NCBI RefSeq assembly: GCF_000716445.1
Contig: NZ_JNWK01000034.1
Location: forward strand, 17,157-81,156
Direction: 5' to 3'
Length of the DNA: 64,000 nucleotides
Source of the DNA: Streptomyces wedmorensis
GTDB lineage: Bacteria > Actinomycetota > Actinomycetes > Streptomycetales > Streptomycetaceae
The notes beneath the pieces were generated by a model. It did not search any database and had not been told where the DNA came from. It saw only the letters and a program-made list of their open reading frames with translations. Both the position numbers and the translations under genes were made by a program. Shown here piece by piece: positions 15,463 to 24,183 of this stretch. Position 1 is the first letter of the stretch. Each line of letters begins with the position of its first letter.

Positions 15463-16278
15463 TCAGACAGTCTGTGGCCGCTGCTGAGGTGTCGCCTCTG
15501 GTGGTTGCTCCAACTGCAATTCCTTCTTGCGTTGTTCCTCGCGGATGCGCTCGACTTCCTCCGCGAAGGTTGCTGTTGCCTGGTCGTTGGGAAGGTCTCT
15601 GTAGCGCCTAATCTTCAGGGCATATGCCTGCAGTTCGAGGTCGATCGAATCCGCTGTCTGCTGGAGGTTGAGGCTACGTTCGCGGAACTTGAAGTACGCG
15701 ATGATTCCAGCCGACATGCTCACGAGGGCACTGAGGCCGACGGCGATCCAGCTCCAAATCCCCTGTTCGGCAGCTGCGGTGGTGCTCACCGAAGTGAGAA
15801 TCGAACCAATGATCACCGTGAGCTGGAAGAGGTTGTGTCTACTCCGATACCTCTCCGCGCTGCGCCGGAACTCATCACGGATCGCTGGGATGGATTCGTA
15901 GTACTCCGGGAAAGCCCCAGAGACGTTTGTCGCTCCGGTGTCCCGCGCTTGCAGGTGGCGTCTCTCCGCCTCCAGCTGGCGTATCTCCATCTCCGCCTTG
16001 TTGATCTTGACGCGGTTGGAGTTCCACCACTGAGTAGAGAAGAGGATGGACCCTAGGGTCGCGGCGCCCACAAGCACGTTGAAAAAGGTTTGGTTGTTGT
16101 GTTTGTCGTTGGTCCAGTCAACTAGCGTGTTGAGCAGTACCAATCCGCTGATCGCGAGTGGGTTTCCGGCGAGCAACCAGAGAAGCGTGAAGCGTCGGGT
16201 GAACCGATGCTCAGTGAGGCTGGCCTCGAGCTCGATGATCTTCTGGTCCACTTCCAGAGTGGTGGACGCTGGTGCCAC
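15463..16278 (-). CDS. SLATT/DUF4231-like membrane protein, cargo between int and tRNA
   Basis: 271 residues, GTG 16278 after a G-rich stretch. Four membrane segments are visible as two pairs: about residues 30 to 50 and 63 to 82, then 150 to 172 and 175 to 196. A charged coiled-coil stretch separates the pairs (NKAEMEIRQLEAERRHLQ). After the second pair comes the DUF4231/SLATT-like tail FRERSLNLQQTADSIDLELQ with RRYRD. SLATT proteins are predicted pore-forming effectors of nucleotide-signal conflict systems. No cyclase or SLOG partner is adjacent, so this would be an orphan. Codon use is less G+C-rich than in the transfer genes. The position between int and att is typical for exchangeable cargo. 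Confidence 0.65.
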   Translation of the reverse strand: MAPASTTLEVDQKIIELEASLTEHRFTRRFTLLWLLAGNPLAISGLVLLNTLVDWTNDKHNNQTFFNVLVGAATLGSILFSTQWWNSNRVKINKAEMEIRQLEAERRHLQARDTGATNVSGAFPEYYESIPAIRDEFRRSAERYRSRHNLFQLTVIIGSILTSVSTTAAAEQGIWSWIAVGLSALVSMSAGIIAYFKFRERSLNLQQTADSIDLELQAYALKIRRYRDLPNDQATATFAEEVERIREEQRKKELQLEQPPEATPQQRPQTV

Positions 16279-16458
16279 GGATCCCCCCGCCTGTTCGGAC
16301 GGCGCCGGCGGTGCGACCGTCGACGCTTTGCGTCAGGCTAGCTAGATCGACATGACTGTGAGGGGTGAGCTGAAGATTCGGCTCTGGCCTCGCTCAGCGG
16401 GCCGGGCTCGCGCCCTAGTGCTCACTCGCCACTCACTCGCGATCAGTGACACACAACG

Positions 16459-16499
16459 ACAGAGACCCGGACTCAGTGGGACTGAGTCCGGGTCTCTGT
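16459..16499. terminator. Perfect 19-bp terminator hairpin downstream of tRNA-Arg
   Basis: ACAGAGACCCGGACTCAGT (16459-16477) pairs without mismatch with its reverse complement at 16481-16499 around GGG. It lies about 50 nt beyond the tRNA 3' end on the tRNA strand. It is a strong bidirectional stop between the element and the tRNA transcript. Confidence 0.8.
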
Positions 16500-16549
16500 G
16501 TTTGGCACTCTTGCTGGTCAGCGGGTTGATCACGCTGTCCGAGCTGGAG

Positions 16550-16621
16550 TGCCCCCGGCAGGATTCGAACCTGCGCACACGGCTCCGGAGGCCGTTGCTC
16601 TATCCCCTGAGCTACGGGGGC
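16550..16621 (-). tRNA. tRNA-Arg(CCG), integration site of the AICE
   Basis: 72 nt without CCA. Acceptor stem GCCCCCG pairs with CGGGGGC, discriminator A. The D arm is GCTC-8-GAGC. The anticodon stem is ACGGC with loop CTCCGGA and GCCGT, giving anticodon CCG, which reads CGG (Arg). The T arm is GCAGG-TTCGAAT-CCTGC. CCA is not encoded (CTCCA follows). All stems pair fully, so the gene is intact and functional after integration. Its 3' half is the expected att core. The 3' end faces the integrase. Confidence 0.97.
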
Positions 16622-16650
16622 GTTCACCGTGTTTGGCGGCGACGGGTAGA

Positions 16651-16681
16651 ACCCTACCAGCTTGGGGGGCGTGCCTGTGAA
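16651..16681 (-). promoter_or_regulatory. Candidate promoter of tRNA-Arg
   Basis: On the minus strand TTCACA (16676-16681) and TAGGGT (16651-16656) are 19 bp apart, placing the start about 20 nt before the tRNA 5' end at 16621. The spacing is one or two longer than ideal. Confidence 0.4.
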
Positions 16682-16781
16682 CAGGGATTTCCGGGGTGTC
16701 ATGGAGGGTGGGGTCCCTCGCACGGGTCAGAAGTGGGTAAAACCCGGACGCAGGTGTGGGGGGCGGCCTACTCTCGTTCGT

Positions 16782-17294
16782 GTGTCAGGCGTGTCCGGTC
16801 GGGTGCTCGTTGTCGATGACAACAAGGTGATCCGGCAGTTGATCAGGGTCAATCTCGAACTCGAGGGGTTCGAGGTCGTGACCGCGGCCGATGGTGCCGA
16901 GTGTCTGGATGTCGTGCATCGGGTTTGTCCTGATGTCGTCACCCTGGACGTCGTCATGCCCCGCTTGGACGGGATCAAGACCGCGGAGCGGCTGCGGGCG
17001 GACCCGCGGACCAGTCATCTGCCGGTGGCGATCATCAGTGCCTGCGGTGAGCACGAGGCCGCCGGTGGGGCCGCGTCCGGTGTCGACGCCTTTCTCGCCA
17101 AGCCCTTCGAACCTTCCGAGCTCGTGCGTGTCGTACGCCAGTTGATGCACCGTGAGCGGCGGGAGCAGCGGCGTGAGGCGACCGGGCCGGACGGGGGAGA
17201 GGAGCCGGCCGCAGCCGCTGACGTACGGCAGGGCACGGACGAGCGACCCCAGAGACAGGACGCGTCCGTTCGGCTCGACCCGACTGCGCGGTAG
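16782..17294 (+). CDS. Single-domain response regulator, orphan
   Basis: 170 residues from GTG 16782; GTG 16791 is equally possible. One receiver domain with all key residues: the acidic pair in LVVDDNK, the phospho-Asp in VVTLDVVMPRLDG, Ser in IISAC and Lys in LAKPFEPSELV. After about residue 125 the protein continues as a hydrophilic tail with no DNA-binding domain. No kinase gene is adjacent. It is the first chromosomal gene after the tRNA, so its upstream region is close to but outside the insertion point. Confidence 0.85.
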   Translation: MSGVSGRVLVVDDNKVIRQLIRVNLELEGFEVVTAADGAECLDVVHRVCPDVVTLDVVMPRLDGIKTAERLRADPRTSHLPVAIISACGEHEAAGGAASGVDAFLAKPFEPSELVRVVRQLMHRERREQRREATGPDGGEEPAAAADVRQGTDERPQRQDASVRLDPTAR

Positions 17295-17618
17295 GACCCG
17301 TCCGTACGGCACGACATGCCCGTACGGCAGGACACGCACATGCGGCATCACGCGCACATGCGGCATCACGCGCACATGCGGCAGGCTGGCAGGGCGGTAG
17401 GACGTAGGGCGGTAAGTCGGTACGGGGAGGGTGCGGCGGTACGCGCGCCGCGGGCATCGGGCGTCGTGTTTCCGGTGCCGTGAGGCCTGCGGAGAGTGTG
17501 CCGGTATGCCCGCTCGGGCTCCTGCGGGCGGCGTGTCGTGAGGCTGGTCGTGGACGGGGGTGCCCGTATGGCGAAACCGGTTCGCGTGGGGACCCCCCTC
17601 CTCCCCTAGGGTGGCGGT
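17295..17618. repeat. Intergenic stretch with an 18-bp tandem repeat
   Basis: These 324 bases hold no convincing gene. Between 17333 and 17384 the unit CACGCGCACATGCGGCAT occurs three times in tandem, the first copy two bases short (17333-17348, 17349-17366, 17367-17384). Around it CCGTACGGC words also recur. It may be slippage-grown sequence; no function is seen. Confidence 0.6.
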
Positions 17619-18641
17619 GTGACCCCCGCGGAACTCTCTCTGACCGTGCTGCACGCCGTGCGACGTGCGGTCGACGATGGTGTGCTCCGGGTCGAGGTGC
17701 CGTCGCGGGTGAAGGTCGAGAGGGCCAGGCCGGGCGGGGCGGGGGAGTACGCCAGCAATGTGGCGTTGACGTTGGCGCGGCCGGCCGGGCGGAGTGCGCT
17801 CGAGGTCGCGGGGATCATCGGGGAGAGGCTCCGGGACGTACCGGGGCTGGACGGTGTGGAGATCACCGGCCCGGGGTTCTTGAACTTCACTCTTCAGAGC
17901 GATGCCGGGCGTGAGGTCGTACGGGCGGTCGCCGACGCAGGAGTCGCGTACGGGCATGGCACGGCGCTCGCCGGGACCGAGGTGCGCTTCGCGGAGGTCG
18001 CCGAGGAGCGGGCGGAGATCGTCGTCGAGACGGTCGTGCGGCTCCTGAGGAGTCAGGGAGCCCGCGCCGCGGTCGACGGATGGGACGAGTCGTCGTACGC
18101 GGGGTCCGGGGCGCGCGAGACGTCCTCCCACCCCACCCCCCGCGAGCGCATCCACGTCCGTCCCGCCCCCTGTGACGTGGACCGGCTCGGGGTCGATGCC
18201 GCGCGGTGGGGGCTGTTGCGGGCGGCGCCCGGGGATCGGGCGTTGGAGGGGGAGGGGCTGTTGGTGCAGCACGAGCGGAACGGGTTGTTTCGGGTGCGGT
18301 ACGCGTACTCGAGGGTGCGGAGGCTGGTCGTCAACGGAGAGCAGCTCGGTGTCGCCCCGGTGTACGAGACGCCTGTGGAGGCGGCCGAACTGATCGGCGT
18401 GCTGGGGGACCACCCCGTCGTCCTGCTCGCTGCGGCACGTCATCGGGCGCCTGACCGGGTGGCCCGGCATCTGGAGGCGGTGGCGGACGCGCTGCTCGCG
18501 TTCCAGCACACCGTGCTGCCGCTCGGTGACGAGAAACCCTCGGCCGCCCATCGTTCCCGGCTCGCGCTCGCCGAAGCCGCCGGGACGGTGCTCGCCGGTG
18601 GCCTCTCCGTGCTCGGCATCAGCGCACCCGATCGGATTTGA
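17619..18641 (+). CDS. nrtL: ArgS-related anticodon-binding protein without catalytic core
   Basis: 340 residues, GTG 17619. The first 110 residues match the arginyl-tRNA synthetase N-terminal domain ([24 protein letters not shown]). The last 150 match the DALR anticodon-binding domain ([28 protein letters not shown]). The class I catalytic domain is essentially missing: no HIGH and no KMSKS. It therefore cannot charge tRNA and may bind or sense tRNA-Arg. It is encoded about 1 kb from the tRNA-Arg(CCG) gene and 10 bp before lysA. Streptomyces genomes annotate this family as NrtL; its function is not known to me. Confidence 0.8.
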   Translation: MTPAELSLTVLHAVRRAVDDGVLRVEVPSRVKVERARPGGAGEYASNVALTLARPAGRSALEVAGIIGERLRDVPGLDGVEITGPGFLNFTLQSDAGREVVRAVADAGVAYGHGTALAGTEVRFAEVAEERAEIVVETVVRLLRSQGARAAVDGWDESSYAGSGARETSSHPTPRERIHVRPAPCDVDRLGVDAARWGLLRAAPGDRALEGEGLLVQHERNGLFRVRYAYSRVRRLVVNGEQLGVAPVYETPVEAAELIGVLGDHPVVLLAAARHRAPDRVARHLEAVADALLAFQHTVLPLGDEKPSAAHRSRLALAEAAGTVLAGGLSVLGISAPDRI

Positions 18642-18651
18642 AAGAGCAGAC

Positions 18652-20043
18652 ATGAGCCGTTCCGCCCACCCCGCAGGCCCCCGCCACGCCGACGTCCTCC
18701 CCGAGGGCCATTACTCCGCGCCGCCCGCCGACCTCAATGTGCTCGACCCGAAGGTGTGGTCGAGGACCGTCACGAGGGACGAGCGGGGGGTCGCCACCGT
18801 CGGCGGCATCGGCGTCGACGCGCTCGCCGAGGAGTTCGGCACGCCTGCCTACTTCCTCGACGAGTCCGACTTCCGGGCCCGCTGCCGTGCTTGGGCGGAG
18901 GCGTTCGGCAAGGACGCCGACGTCTTCTACGCCGGAAAGGCGTTCCTCTCCCGGGCCGTCGTGCGGTGGCTCAAGGAGGAGGGGCTGAACCTGGACGTGT
19001 GCTCCGGTGGCGAGCTGACCACGGCCCTCTCCGCCGGGATGCCCGCCGAGCGCATCGCCTTCCACGGGAACAACAAGAGCGAGGAGGAGATCCGTACGGC
19101 CGTCGAGGTCGGCGTCGGGCGGATCGTCCTCGACTCCTTCCAGGAGATCGTCCGGGTCGCGCACATCGCCCAGTCCCTGGGCAAGCGGCAGCGGGTGCAG
19201 ATCCGGGTGACCGTCGGCGTCGAGGCGCACACGCACGAGTTCATCGCCACCGCGCACGAGGACCAGAAGTTCGGCATCGCGCTGGCCGGCGGGCAGGCCG
19301 CCGAGGCCGTGCGGCGGGCGCTGAAGCTGGACGGTCTGGAGCTCATCGGCATTCACTCGCACATCGGCTCGCAGATCTTCGACATGGCCGGGTTCGAGGT
19401 CTCCGCGCGCCGGGTCGTCGGGCTGCTGGCCGAGGTCCGTGACGAGCACGGCGTCGAGCTGCCGGAGATCGACCTCGGTGGCGGCCTCGGCATCGCGTAC
19501 ACGTCCGACGACGACCCGCGCGAGCCGCACGAGATCGCCAAGGCGCTGAACGAGATCGTGGGGAGGGAGTGCGAGGCCGCGGGGCTCGCGACGCCCCGGA
19601 TCTCCGTGGAGCCCGGGCGCGCGATCGTGGGGCCGACGGCGTTCACGCTCTACCGGGTCGGCACGATCAAGCCACTCGAGGGCCTGCGGACGTACGTGAG
19701 CGTCGACGGCGGCATGTCGGACAACATCCGCACCGCGCTGTACGACGCCGAGTACAGCGTCAGTCTCGTCTCGCGGACCAGTGAGGCCGAGCCGATGCTC
19801 GCCCGTGTGGTCGGCAAGCACTGCGAGAGCGGCGACATCGTCGTACGGGACGCCTTCCTGCCCTCCGACGTGGCGCCCGGCGACCTGATCGCCGTGCCGG
19901 CCACCGGCGCGTACTGCCGCTCCATGGCCAGCAACTACAACCACGCGCTCCGGCCGCCCGTCGTCGCCGTCCGCGACGGCGAGGCGCGGGTGATCGTCCG
20001 GCGTGAGACGGAGGAAGATCTCCTGCGCCTCGACGTGGGCTGA
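18652..20043 (+). CDS. lysA: Diaminopimelate decarboxylase
   Basis: 463 residues, ATG 18652. A fold-III PLP enzyme: Lys96 in [13 protein letters not shown] holds PLP, GGGLGI and EPGR contact the phosphate, and [14 protein letters not shown] carries the active-site Cys of the second subunit. It converts meso-diaminopimelate to L-lysine, the last step of lysine synthesis, in the cytosol. It follows the NrtL gene by 10 bp and precedes the threonine genes, so the aspartate-family genes are grouped. A hairpin follows at 20096-20124. Confidence 0.95.
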   Translation: MSRSAHPAGPRHADVLPEGHYSAPPADLNVLDPKVWSRTVTRDERGVATVGGIGVDALAEEFGTPAYFLDESDFRARCRAWAEAFGKDADVFYAGKAFLSRAVVRWLKEEGLNLDVCSGGELTTALSAGMPAERIAFHGNNKSEEEIRTAVEVGVGRIVLDSFQEIVRVAHIAQSLGKRQRVQIRVTVGVEAHTHEFIATAHEDQKFGIALAGGQAAEAVRRALKLDGLELIGIHSHIGSQIFDMAGFEVSARRVVGLLAEVRDEHGVELPEIDLGGGLGIAYTSDDDPREPHEIAKALNEIVGRECEAAGLATPRISVEPGRAIVGPTAFTLYRVGTIKPLEGLRTYVSVDGGMSDNIRTALYDAEYSVSLVSRTSEAEPMLARVVGKHCESGDIVVRDAFLPSDVAPGDLIAVPATGAYCRSMASNYNHALRPPVVAVRDGEARVIVRRETEEDLLRLDVG

Positions 20044-20183
20044 CGAAATAGTCGCGTGGTGAAATAGTCGAGTGATGAAATCGATGTCTCAGGATCCGGA
20101 CGAGGGGCGGAAACCCCCGTCCGGTGAGTGAGACTGGTTCCCACCGTAGAGATACGCAACAGAAGTACGAGAAACGAGGTCGG
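20041..20183 (+). promoter_or_regulatory. lysA-hom gap with direct repeats and a terminator-like hairpin
   Basis: GAAATAGTCG occurs at 20045-20054 and 20061-20070, with a shortened third copy GAAATCG at 20077-20083, 16 bp apart. Then CCGGACGAGGGG and CCCCCGTCCGG form a hairpin at 20096-20124 with one bulged A. This may end the lysA transcript or attenuate hom. A ribosome site GAGGT lies before the hom start. Confidence 0.5.
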
Positions 20184-21476
20184 ATGATGCGTACGCGTCC
20201 GCTGAAGGTGGCGCTGCTGGGCTGTGGAGTGGTCGGCTCAGAGGTGGCGCGCATCATGACGACGCACGCCGACGACCTCGCCGCGCGCATCGGCGCCCCG
20301 GTCGAGCTCGCCGGCGTGGCGGTCCGCCGCCCGGACAAGGTCCGCGAGGGCATCCCCGCGGAACTGATCACCACCGACGCCACCGCCCTGGTCAAACGCG
20401 GCGACATCGACGTCATCATCGAGGTCATCGGCGGAGTCGAGCCGGCCCGCACCCTGATCACCACCGCCTTCGAGCACGGCGCGTCCGTCGTCTCGGCCAA
20501 CAAGGCGCTGCTGGCCCAGGACGGCGCGACCCTCTACGCGGCCGCCGAGCAGCACGGGCAGGACCTCTACTACGAGGCCGCCGTCGCCGGCGCGATCCCG
20601 CTGATCCGGCCGCTGCGCGAGTCCCTCGCCGGCGACAAGATCAACCGGGTGATGGGCATCGTCAACGGCACCACGAACTTCATCCTCGACAAGATGGACA
20701 CCTCGGGTGCCGGCTACTCCGAGGCGCTCGACGAGGCCACCGCCCTCGGGTACGCGGAGGCCGACCCGACCGCCGACGTCGAGGGCTTCGACGCCGCCGC
20801 CAAGGCCGCCATCCTCGCCGGCATCGCGTTCCACACGCGCGTGCGCCTCGACGACGTCTACCGCGAGGGCATGACCGAGGTCACCGCCGCCGACTTCGCC
20901 TCGGCCAAGCAGATGGGCTGCACCATCAAGCTGCTCGCGATCTGCGAGCGGGCCGCCGACGGCGGGTCTGTCACCGCGCGCGTGCACCCCGCGATGATCC
21001 CGCTCAGCCACCCGCTGGCCTCCGTCCGCGAGGCGTACAACGCGGTCTTCGTCGAGGCCGACGCCGCCGGGCAGCTCATGTTCTACGGCCCCGGCGCAGG
21101 CGGTGCTCCGACCGCCTCGGCCGTCCTCGGCGACCTCGTCGCCGTGTGCCGCAACAAGCTCAACGGGGCCAACGGCCCCGGCGAGTCCGCGTACACCCAG
21201 CTGCCCGTGAGCTCCATGGGCGAGGTCGTCACGCGGTACCACATCAGCCTCGACGTGGCCGACAAGCCGGGCGTCCTCGCCCAGGTCGCGACGGTCTTCG
21301 CCGAGCACGGCGTATCCATCGATACGGTGCGCCAGCAGGGCAAGGACGGCGAGGCCTCCCTCGTCGTCGTCACCCACCGCGCGCCCGACGCCGCCCTCTC
21401 CGGGACCGTCGAGGCGCTGCGCAAGCTCGACACCGTGCGCGGTGTCGCCAGCATCATGCGTGTTGAAGGGGAGTAA
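20184..21476 (+). CDS. hom: Homoserine dehydrogenase
   Basis: 430 residues. I took the first ATG of ATGATG at 20184, with CGAGGT upstream. The NAD(P)-binding motif LLGCGVVGS is at residues 8 to 16; the central part has VSANKALL and YEAAVAGAIPLI; the last 80 residues are an ACT domain (HISLDVADKPGVLAQVATVF), the usual site of threonine feedback. It reduces aspartate semialdehyde to homoserine. It is followed 6 bp later by thrC, so the two share an mRNA. Confidence 0.95.
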   Translation: MMRTRPLKVALLGCGVVGSEVARIMTTHADDLAARIGAPVELAGVAVRRPDKVREGIPAELITTDATALVKRGDIDVIIEVIGGVEPARTLITTAFEHGASVVSANKALLAQDGATLYAAAEQHGQDLYYEAAVAGAIPLIRPLRESLAGDKINRVMGIVNGTTNFILDKMDTSGAGYSEALDEATALGYAEADPTADVEGFDAAAKAAILAGIAFHTRVRLDDVYREGMTEVTAADFASAKQMGCTIKLLAICERAADGGSVTARVHPAMIPLSHPLASVREAYNAVFVEADAAGQLMFYGPGAGGAPTASAVLGDLVAVCRNKLNGANGPGESAYTQLPVSSMGEVVTRYHISLDVADKPGVLAQVATVFAEHGVSIDTVRQQGKDGEASLVVVTHRAPDAALSGTVEALRKLDTVRGVASIMRVEGE

Positions 21477-21482
21477 GGACCC

Positions 21483-22553
21483 ATGACCCACAAGGGCACC
21501 CACCAGTGGCGCGGCATCATCGAGGAGTACCGGGACCGCCTTCCGGTCACGGACACGACGCCGGTCGTCACGCTCCGTGAGGGCGGCACGCCGCTCGTCC
21601 CCGCCCAGGTGCTCTCCGAGCGCACGGGCTGCGAGGTGCACCTCAAGGTCGAGGGCGCCAACCCCACCGGCTCCTTCAAGGACCGGGGCATGACCATGGC
21701 CATCTCCAAGGCCAAGGAGGAGGGGGCGCGGGCCGTCATCTGCGCCTCCACCGGCAACACCTCCGCCTCGGCCGCGGCCTACGCGGTGCGCGCCGGCATG
21801 GTGTCGGCCGTCCTCGTGCCCCAGGGCAAGATCGCGCTCGGCAAGATGGGCCAGGCCCTCGTGCACGGCGCGAAGATCCTCCAGGTCGACGGCAACTTCG
21901 ACGACTGTCTGACGCTGGCCCGCAGCCTCTCCGAGAACTACCCGGTGGCGCTGGTCAATTCGGTCAACCCGGTCCGCATCGAGGGCCAGAAGACCGCCGC
22001 GTTCGAGATCGTCGACATGCTCGGCGACGCCCCCGACATCCATGTGCTCCCCGTGGGCAACGCCGGCAACATCACGGCGTACTGGAAGGGGTACCGCGAG
22101 TACGCCGAGGACGGCCTCGCGACGCACCGGCCGCGCATGTGGGGCTTCCAGGCCTCCGGTTCCGCGCCGCTCGTGCGCGGCGAGGTCGTCAAGGACCCGT
22201 CGACGATCGCCACCGCGATCCGCATCGGCAACCCGGCCTCGTGGGACTACGCGATCGCCGCGCGCGACGAGTCGGGCGGCTTCATTGACGAGGTGACGGA
22301 CCGTGAGATCCTGCAGGCGTACCGCCTGTTGGCCGCTCAGGAGGGCGTCTTTGTCGAGCCCGCCTCGGCCGCGTCGGTCGCCGGTCTGCTGAAGGCCGCC
22401 GCGCAGGGCAAGGTCGACCCCGGCCAGCGGATCGTCTGCACCGTCACCGGAAACGGCCTGAAGGACCCCGACTGGGCCGTCGCCGGCGCACCGCAGCCGG
22501 TCACCGTCCCGGTCGACGCCGTGGCCGCCGCCGAGCGCCTCGGTCTGGCCTGA
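21483..22553 (+). CDS. thrC: Threonine synthase
   Basis: 356 residues, ATG 21483 with AAGGA upstream. A fold-II PLP enzyme: Lys66 in [13 protein letters not shown] binds [16 protein letters not shown] contacts the substrate, and [11 protein letters not shown] binds the PLP phosphate. It turns O-phosphohomoserine into threonine. This is the short bacterial form without the yeast-like extension. Two hairpins follow the stop. Confidence 0.95.
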   Translation: MTHKGTHQWRGIIEEYRDRLPVTDTTPVVTLREGGTPLVPAQVLSERTGCEVHLKVEGANPTGSFKDRGMTMAISKAKEEGARAVICASTGNTSASAAAYAVRAGMVSAVLVPQGKIALGKMGQALVHGAKILQVDGNFDDCLTLARSLSENYPVALVNSVNPVRIEGQKTAAFEIVDMLGDAPDIHVLPVGNAGNITAYWKGYREYAEDGLATHRPRMWGFQASGSAPLVRGEVVKDPSTIATAIRIGNPASWDYAIAARDESGGFIDEVTDREILQAYRLLAAQEGVFVEPASAASVAGLLKAAAQGKVDPGQRIVCTVTGNGLKDPDWAVAGAPQPVTVPVDAVAAAERLGLA

Positions 22554-22578
22554 TCTCACCCCCCTGCGCGGGGAAAGC

Positions 22579-22661
22579 CCTGATCGATACCCGATCAGGA
22601 ACGTACATAGGCGCACAGGTTGGCTCGCGACACGCATCGTGCGCCTCCTGTGCGCCCTATG
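22579..22661 (+). terminator. Two hairpins between thrC and thrB
   Basis: CCTGATCG (22579-22586) pairs with CGATCAGG (22592-22599). Then CATAGGCGCACAGG (22606-22619) pairs with CCTGTGCGCCCTATG (22647-22661) with one bulged base. They could end thrC transcription or act as an operator for thrB, which starts 190 bp further on. Confidence 0.55.
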
Positions 22662-22852
22662 TCGCCACAGAACCTTCCTTCGATAGGCTGTACCGAACCC
22701 GCCCCGCCGCATATGCGCGGTGTCGTTGCCGTTGTCGCCTCCGTGGCCGAAACGGCCCCCGGGTCTCCGAGTACTTCGCCTGCCGTACTCGTTGTGCGAA
22801 GCCCCTGCTGTTCGAAATGCCTGTTGCCGCAACCAAGGAGAGTCATCGAGCG

Positions 22853-23770
22853 ATGGCCGGTCCAGCGTTCCGCGCCGCCGCCGTACGGGTGCGCGTCCCC
22901 GCCACCAGCGCCAACCTCGGCCCGGGCTTCGATGCCTTCGGCCTGTCGCTGGGTCTGTACGACGACGTCGTCGTCCGGGTCGCCGACTCCGGGCTGCACG
23001 TCGACATCGCCGGCGAGGGCGCCGACACGCTCCCGCGCGACGAGAGCCACCTGCTCGTACGCTCCCTGCGCACGGCCTTCGACCTGCTCGGCGGACAGCC
23101 GCGCGGCCTCGAGGTCGTCTGCGCCAACCGCATCCCGCACGGCCGCGGCCTCGGCTCCTCCTCCGCGGCGATCTGCGCCGGCATCGTCGCCGCCCGCGCC
23201 GTGACCATAGGCGGGGACGCCAGGCTCGACGAGGCCGCCCTCCTGGAGCTGGCCACCGAGATCGAGGGGCACCCCGACAACGTCGCCGCCTGTCTGCTCG
23301 GCGGATTCACGCTCGCCTGGACCGAGTCCGGTGCCGCGCGGGCGATCAGGATGGATCCCTCGGATTCCATCGTTCCGGTGGTTTTCGTCCCCGGAAAGCC
23401 CGTACTCACCGAGACCGCCCGCGGACTCCTGCCGCGCACCGTCCCGCACGTGGACGCCGCGGCCAACGCCGGGCGCGCCGCCCTCCTCGTCGAGGCCCTG
23501 ACCCGCCGCCCCGAGCTGCTGCTCTCGGCCACCGAGGACCGGCTGCACCAGGAGTACCGGGCTCCCGCGATGCCGGAGAGCATCGCCCTGGTGAACCGGC
23601 TGCGGGCGGACGGCGTCCCCGCGGTCATCTCCGGCGCGGGCCCCACGGTCCTCGCGCTGGCCGAGCACGGGACAGCCGACAAGGTCGCCCGACTGGCGGG
23701 CGAGGGCTGGGCCGCGAACCGGCTCGACCTCGACGCGTCCGGAGCGGTCGTACTGCCGCTGGCGCCCTAG
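22853..23770 (+). CDS. thrB: Homoserine kinase
   Basis: 305 residues from ATG 22853; AAGGAG lies upstream at a rather long 14 nt, and an in-frame ATG at 22817 has no ribosome site. GHMP kinase motifs are clear: VRVPATSANLGPGFDAFG at the start, the P-loop HGRGLGSSSAAI, and a C-terminal ISGAGPTVLAL. It phosphorylates homoserine for threonine synthase. The gap of about 300 bp to thrC shows that it has its own promoter. Confidence 0.94.
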   Translation: MAGPAFRAAAVRVRVPATSANLGPGFDAFGLSLGLYDDVVVRVADSGLHVDIAGEGADTLPRDESHLLVRSLRTAFDLLGGQPRGLEVVCANRIPHGRGLGSSSAAICAGIVAARAVTIGGDARLDEAALLELATEIEGHPDNVAACLLGGFTLAWTESGAARAIRMDPSDSIVPVVFVPGKPVLTETARGLLPRTVPHVDAAANAGRAALLVEALTRRPELLLSATEDRLHQEYRAPAMPESIALVNRLRADGVPAVISGAGPTVLALAEHGTADKVARLAGEGWAANRLDLDASGAVVLPLAP

Positions 23771-23776
23771 GCGCGG

Positions 23777-23803
23777 CGGGGGGCGCCGGGCAGCGCCCCC
23801 CCG
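23777..23803 (+). terminator. Terminator after thrB
   Basis: GGGGGGCGC (23778-23786) pairs with GCGCCCCCC (23793-23801) around CGGGCA, 8 nt after the thrB stop. Confidence 0.7.
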
Positions 23804-24183
23804 CAGTGCTCCGGACACGAGATTGCCGGTGAGGGAGAGGGGGAATGTTTGTCGGAGCCGGTAGTGTTAACCTCAAGTCAGCACCCGGCGCCTTTGTGGC
23901 GCGGTGCTGAGTGTCCCCATCAGGGACCACCGATTCTTCCGGGAGCCTCCCCAACTGCCTGAGCAGTTTCGAGCACGCTCCGGAACCGGCACGACACCCC
24001 TCGCTCTTCCGCAGTGAGGGCCGAGCAGGGGGCGCTCGGGCCGGACCCCAGCACGTTTTCTCTCCGCCGTACCCGGCGGGACCACCGCCCCGGACACGGT
24101 CCACCCAACACGGGACCGCTGCCGGACAGCACAACCGGTCGCCGAGCCAGATGGCCGACGTCCGCTCCAGGGAAGGACCCTTC
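23804..24183 (+). promoter_or_regulatory. Long rho 5' leader with strong hairpin
   Basis: About 380 bases precede the rho GTG with no convincing gene. A hairpin occupies 23879-23909: CAGCACC pairs with GGTGCTG and, inside, GCGCC pairs with GGCGC around TTTGT. It is preceded by an A/T-richer GTTAACCTCAA that may be promoter. A long structured leader suits autoregulation of rho, as seen in other bacteria, but nothing here proves it. Confidence 0.5.

Larger units (their letters stand above)
1..16550. mobile_element. AICE integrated at tRNA-Arg(CCG); left end lies outside the window
   Basis: The gene order is that of an actinomycete integrative and conjugative element: regulators, small membrane transfer genes, FtsK/TraB-type translocase, replication protein, xis, int, then a tRNA gene whose 3' end faces int. 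The right junction is therefore at or just inside the 3' end of tRNA-Arg near 16550. I looked for a second copy of the tRNA 3' end (for example GGATTCGAACC) in the left part by eye and found none, so the left att site probably lies left of base 1 and the element is at least 16.5 kb. Known AICEs are about 9 to 24 kb. The leftmost genes have clearly lower G+C than the rest, which fits cargo. S. coelicolor has an AICE near this point of its map (from memory), so this is a recurrent site. Confidence 0.85.

Noticed and set aside
20238..22832. 864-codon open frame on the minus strand opposite hom and thrC
   Set aside because: Low-complexity Gly/Arg/Val product, an antisense shadow of two sure genes.
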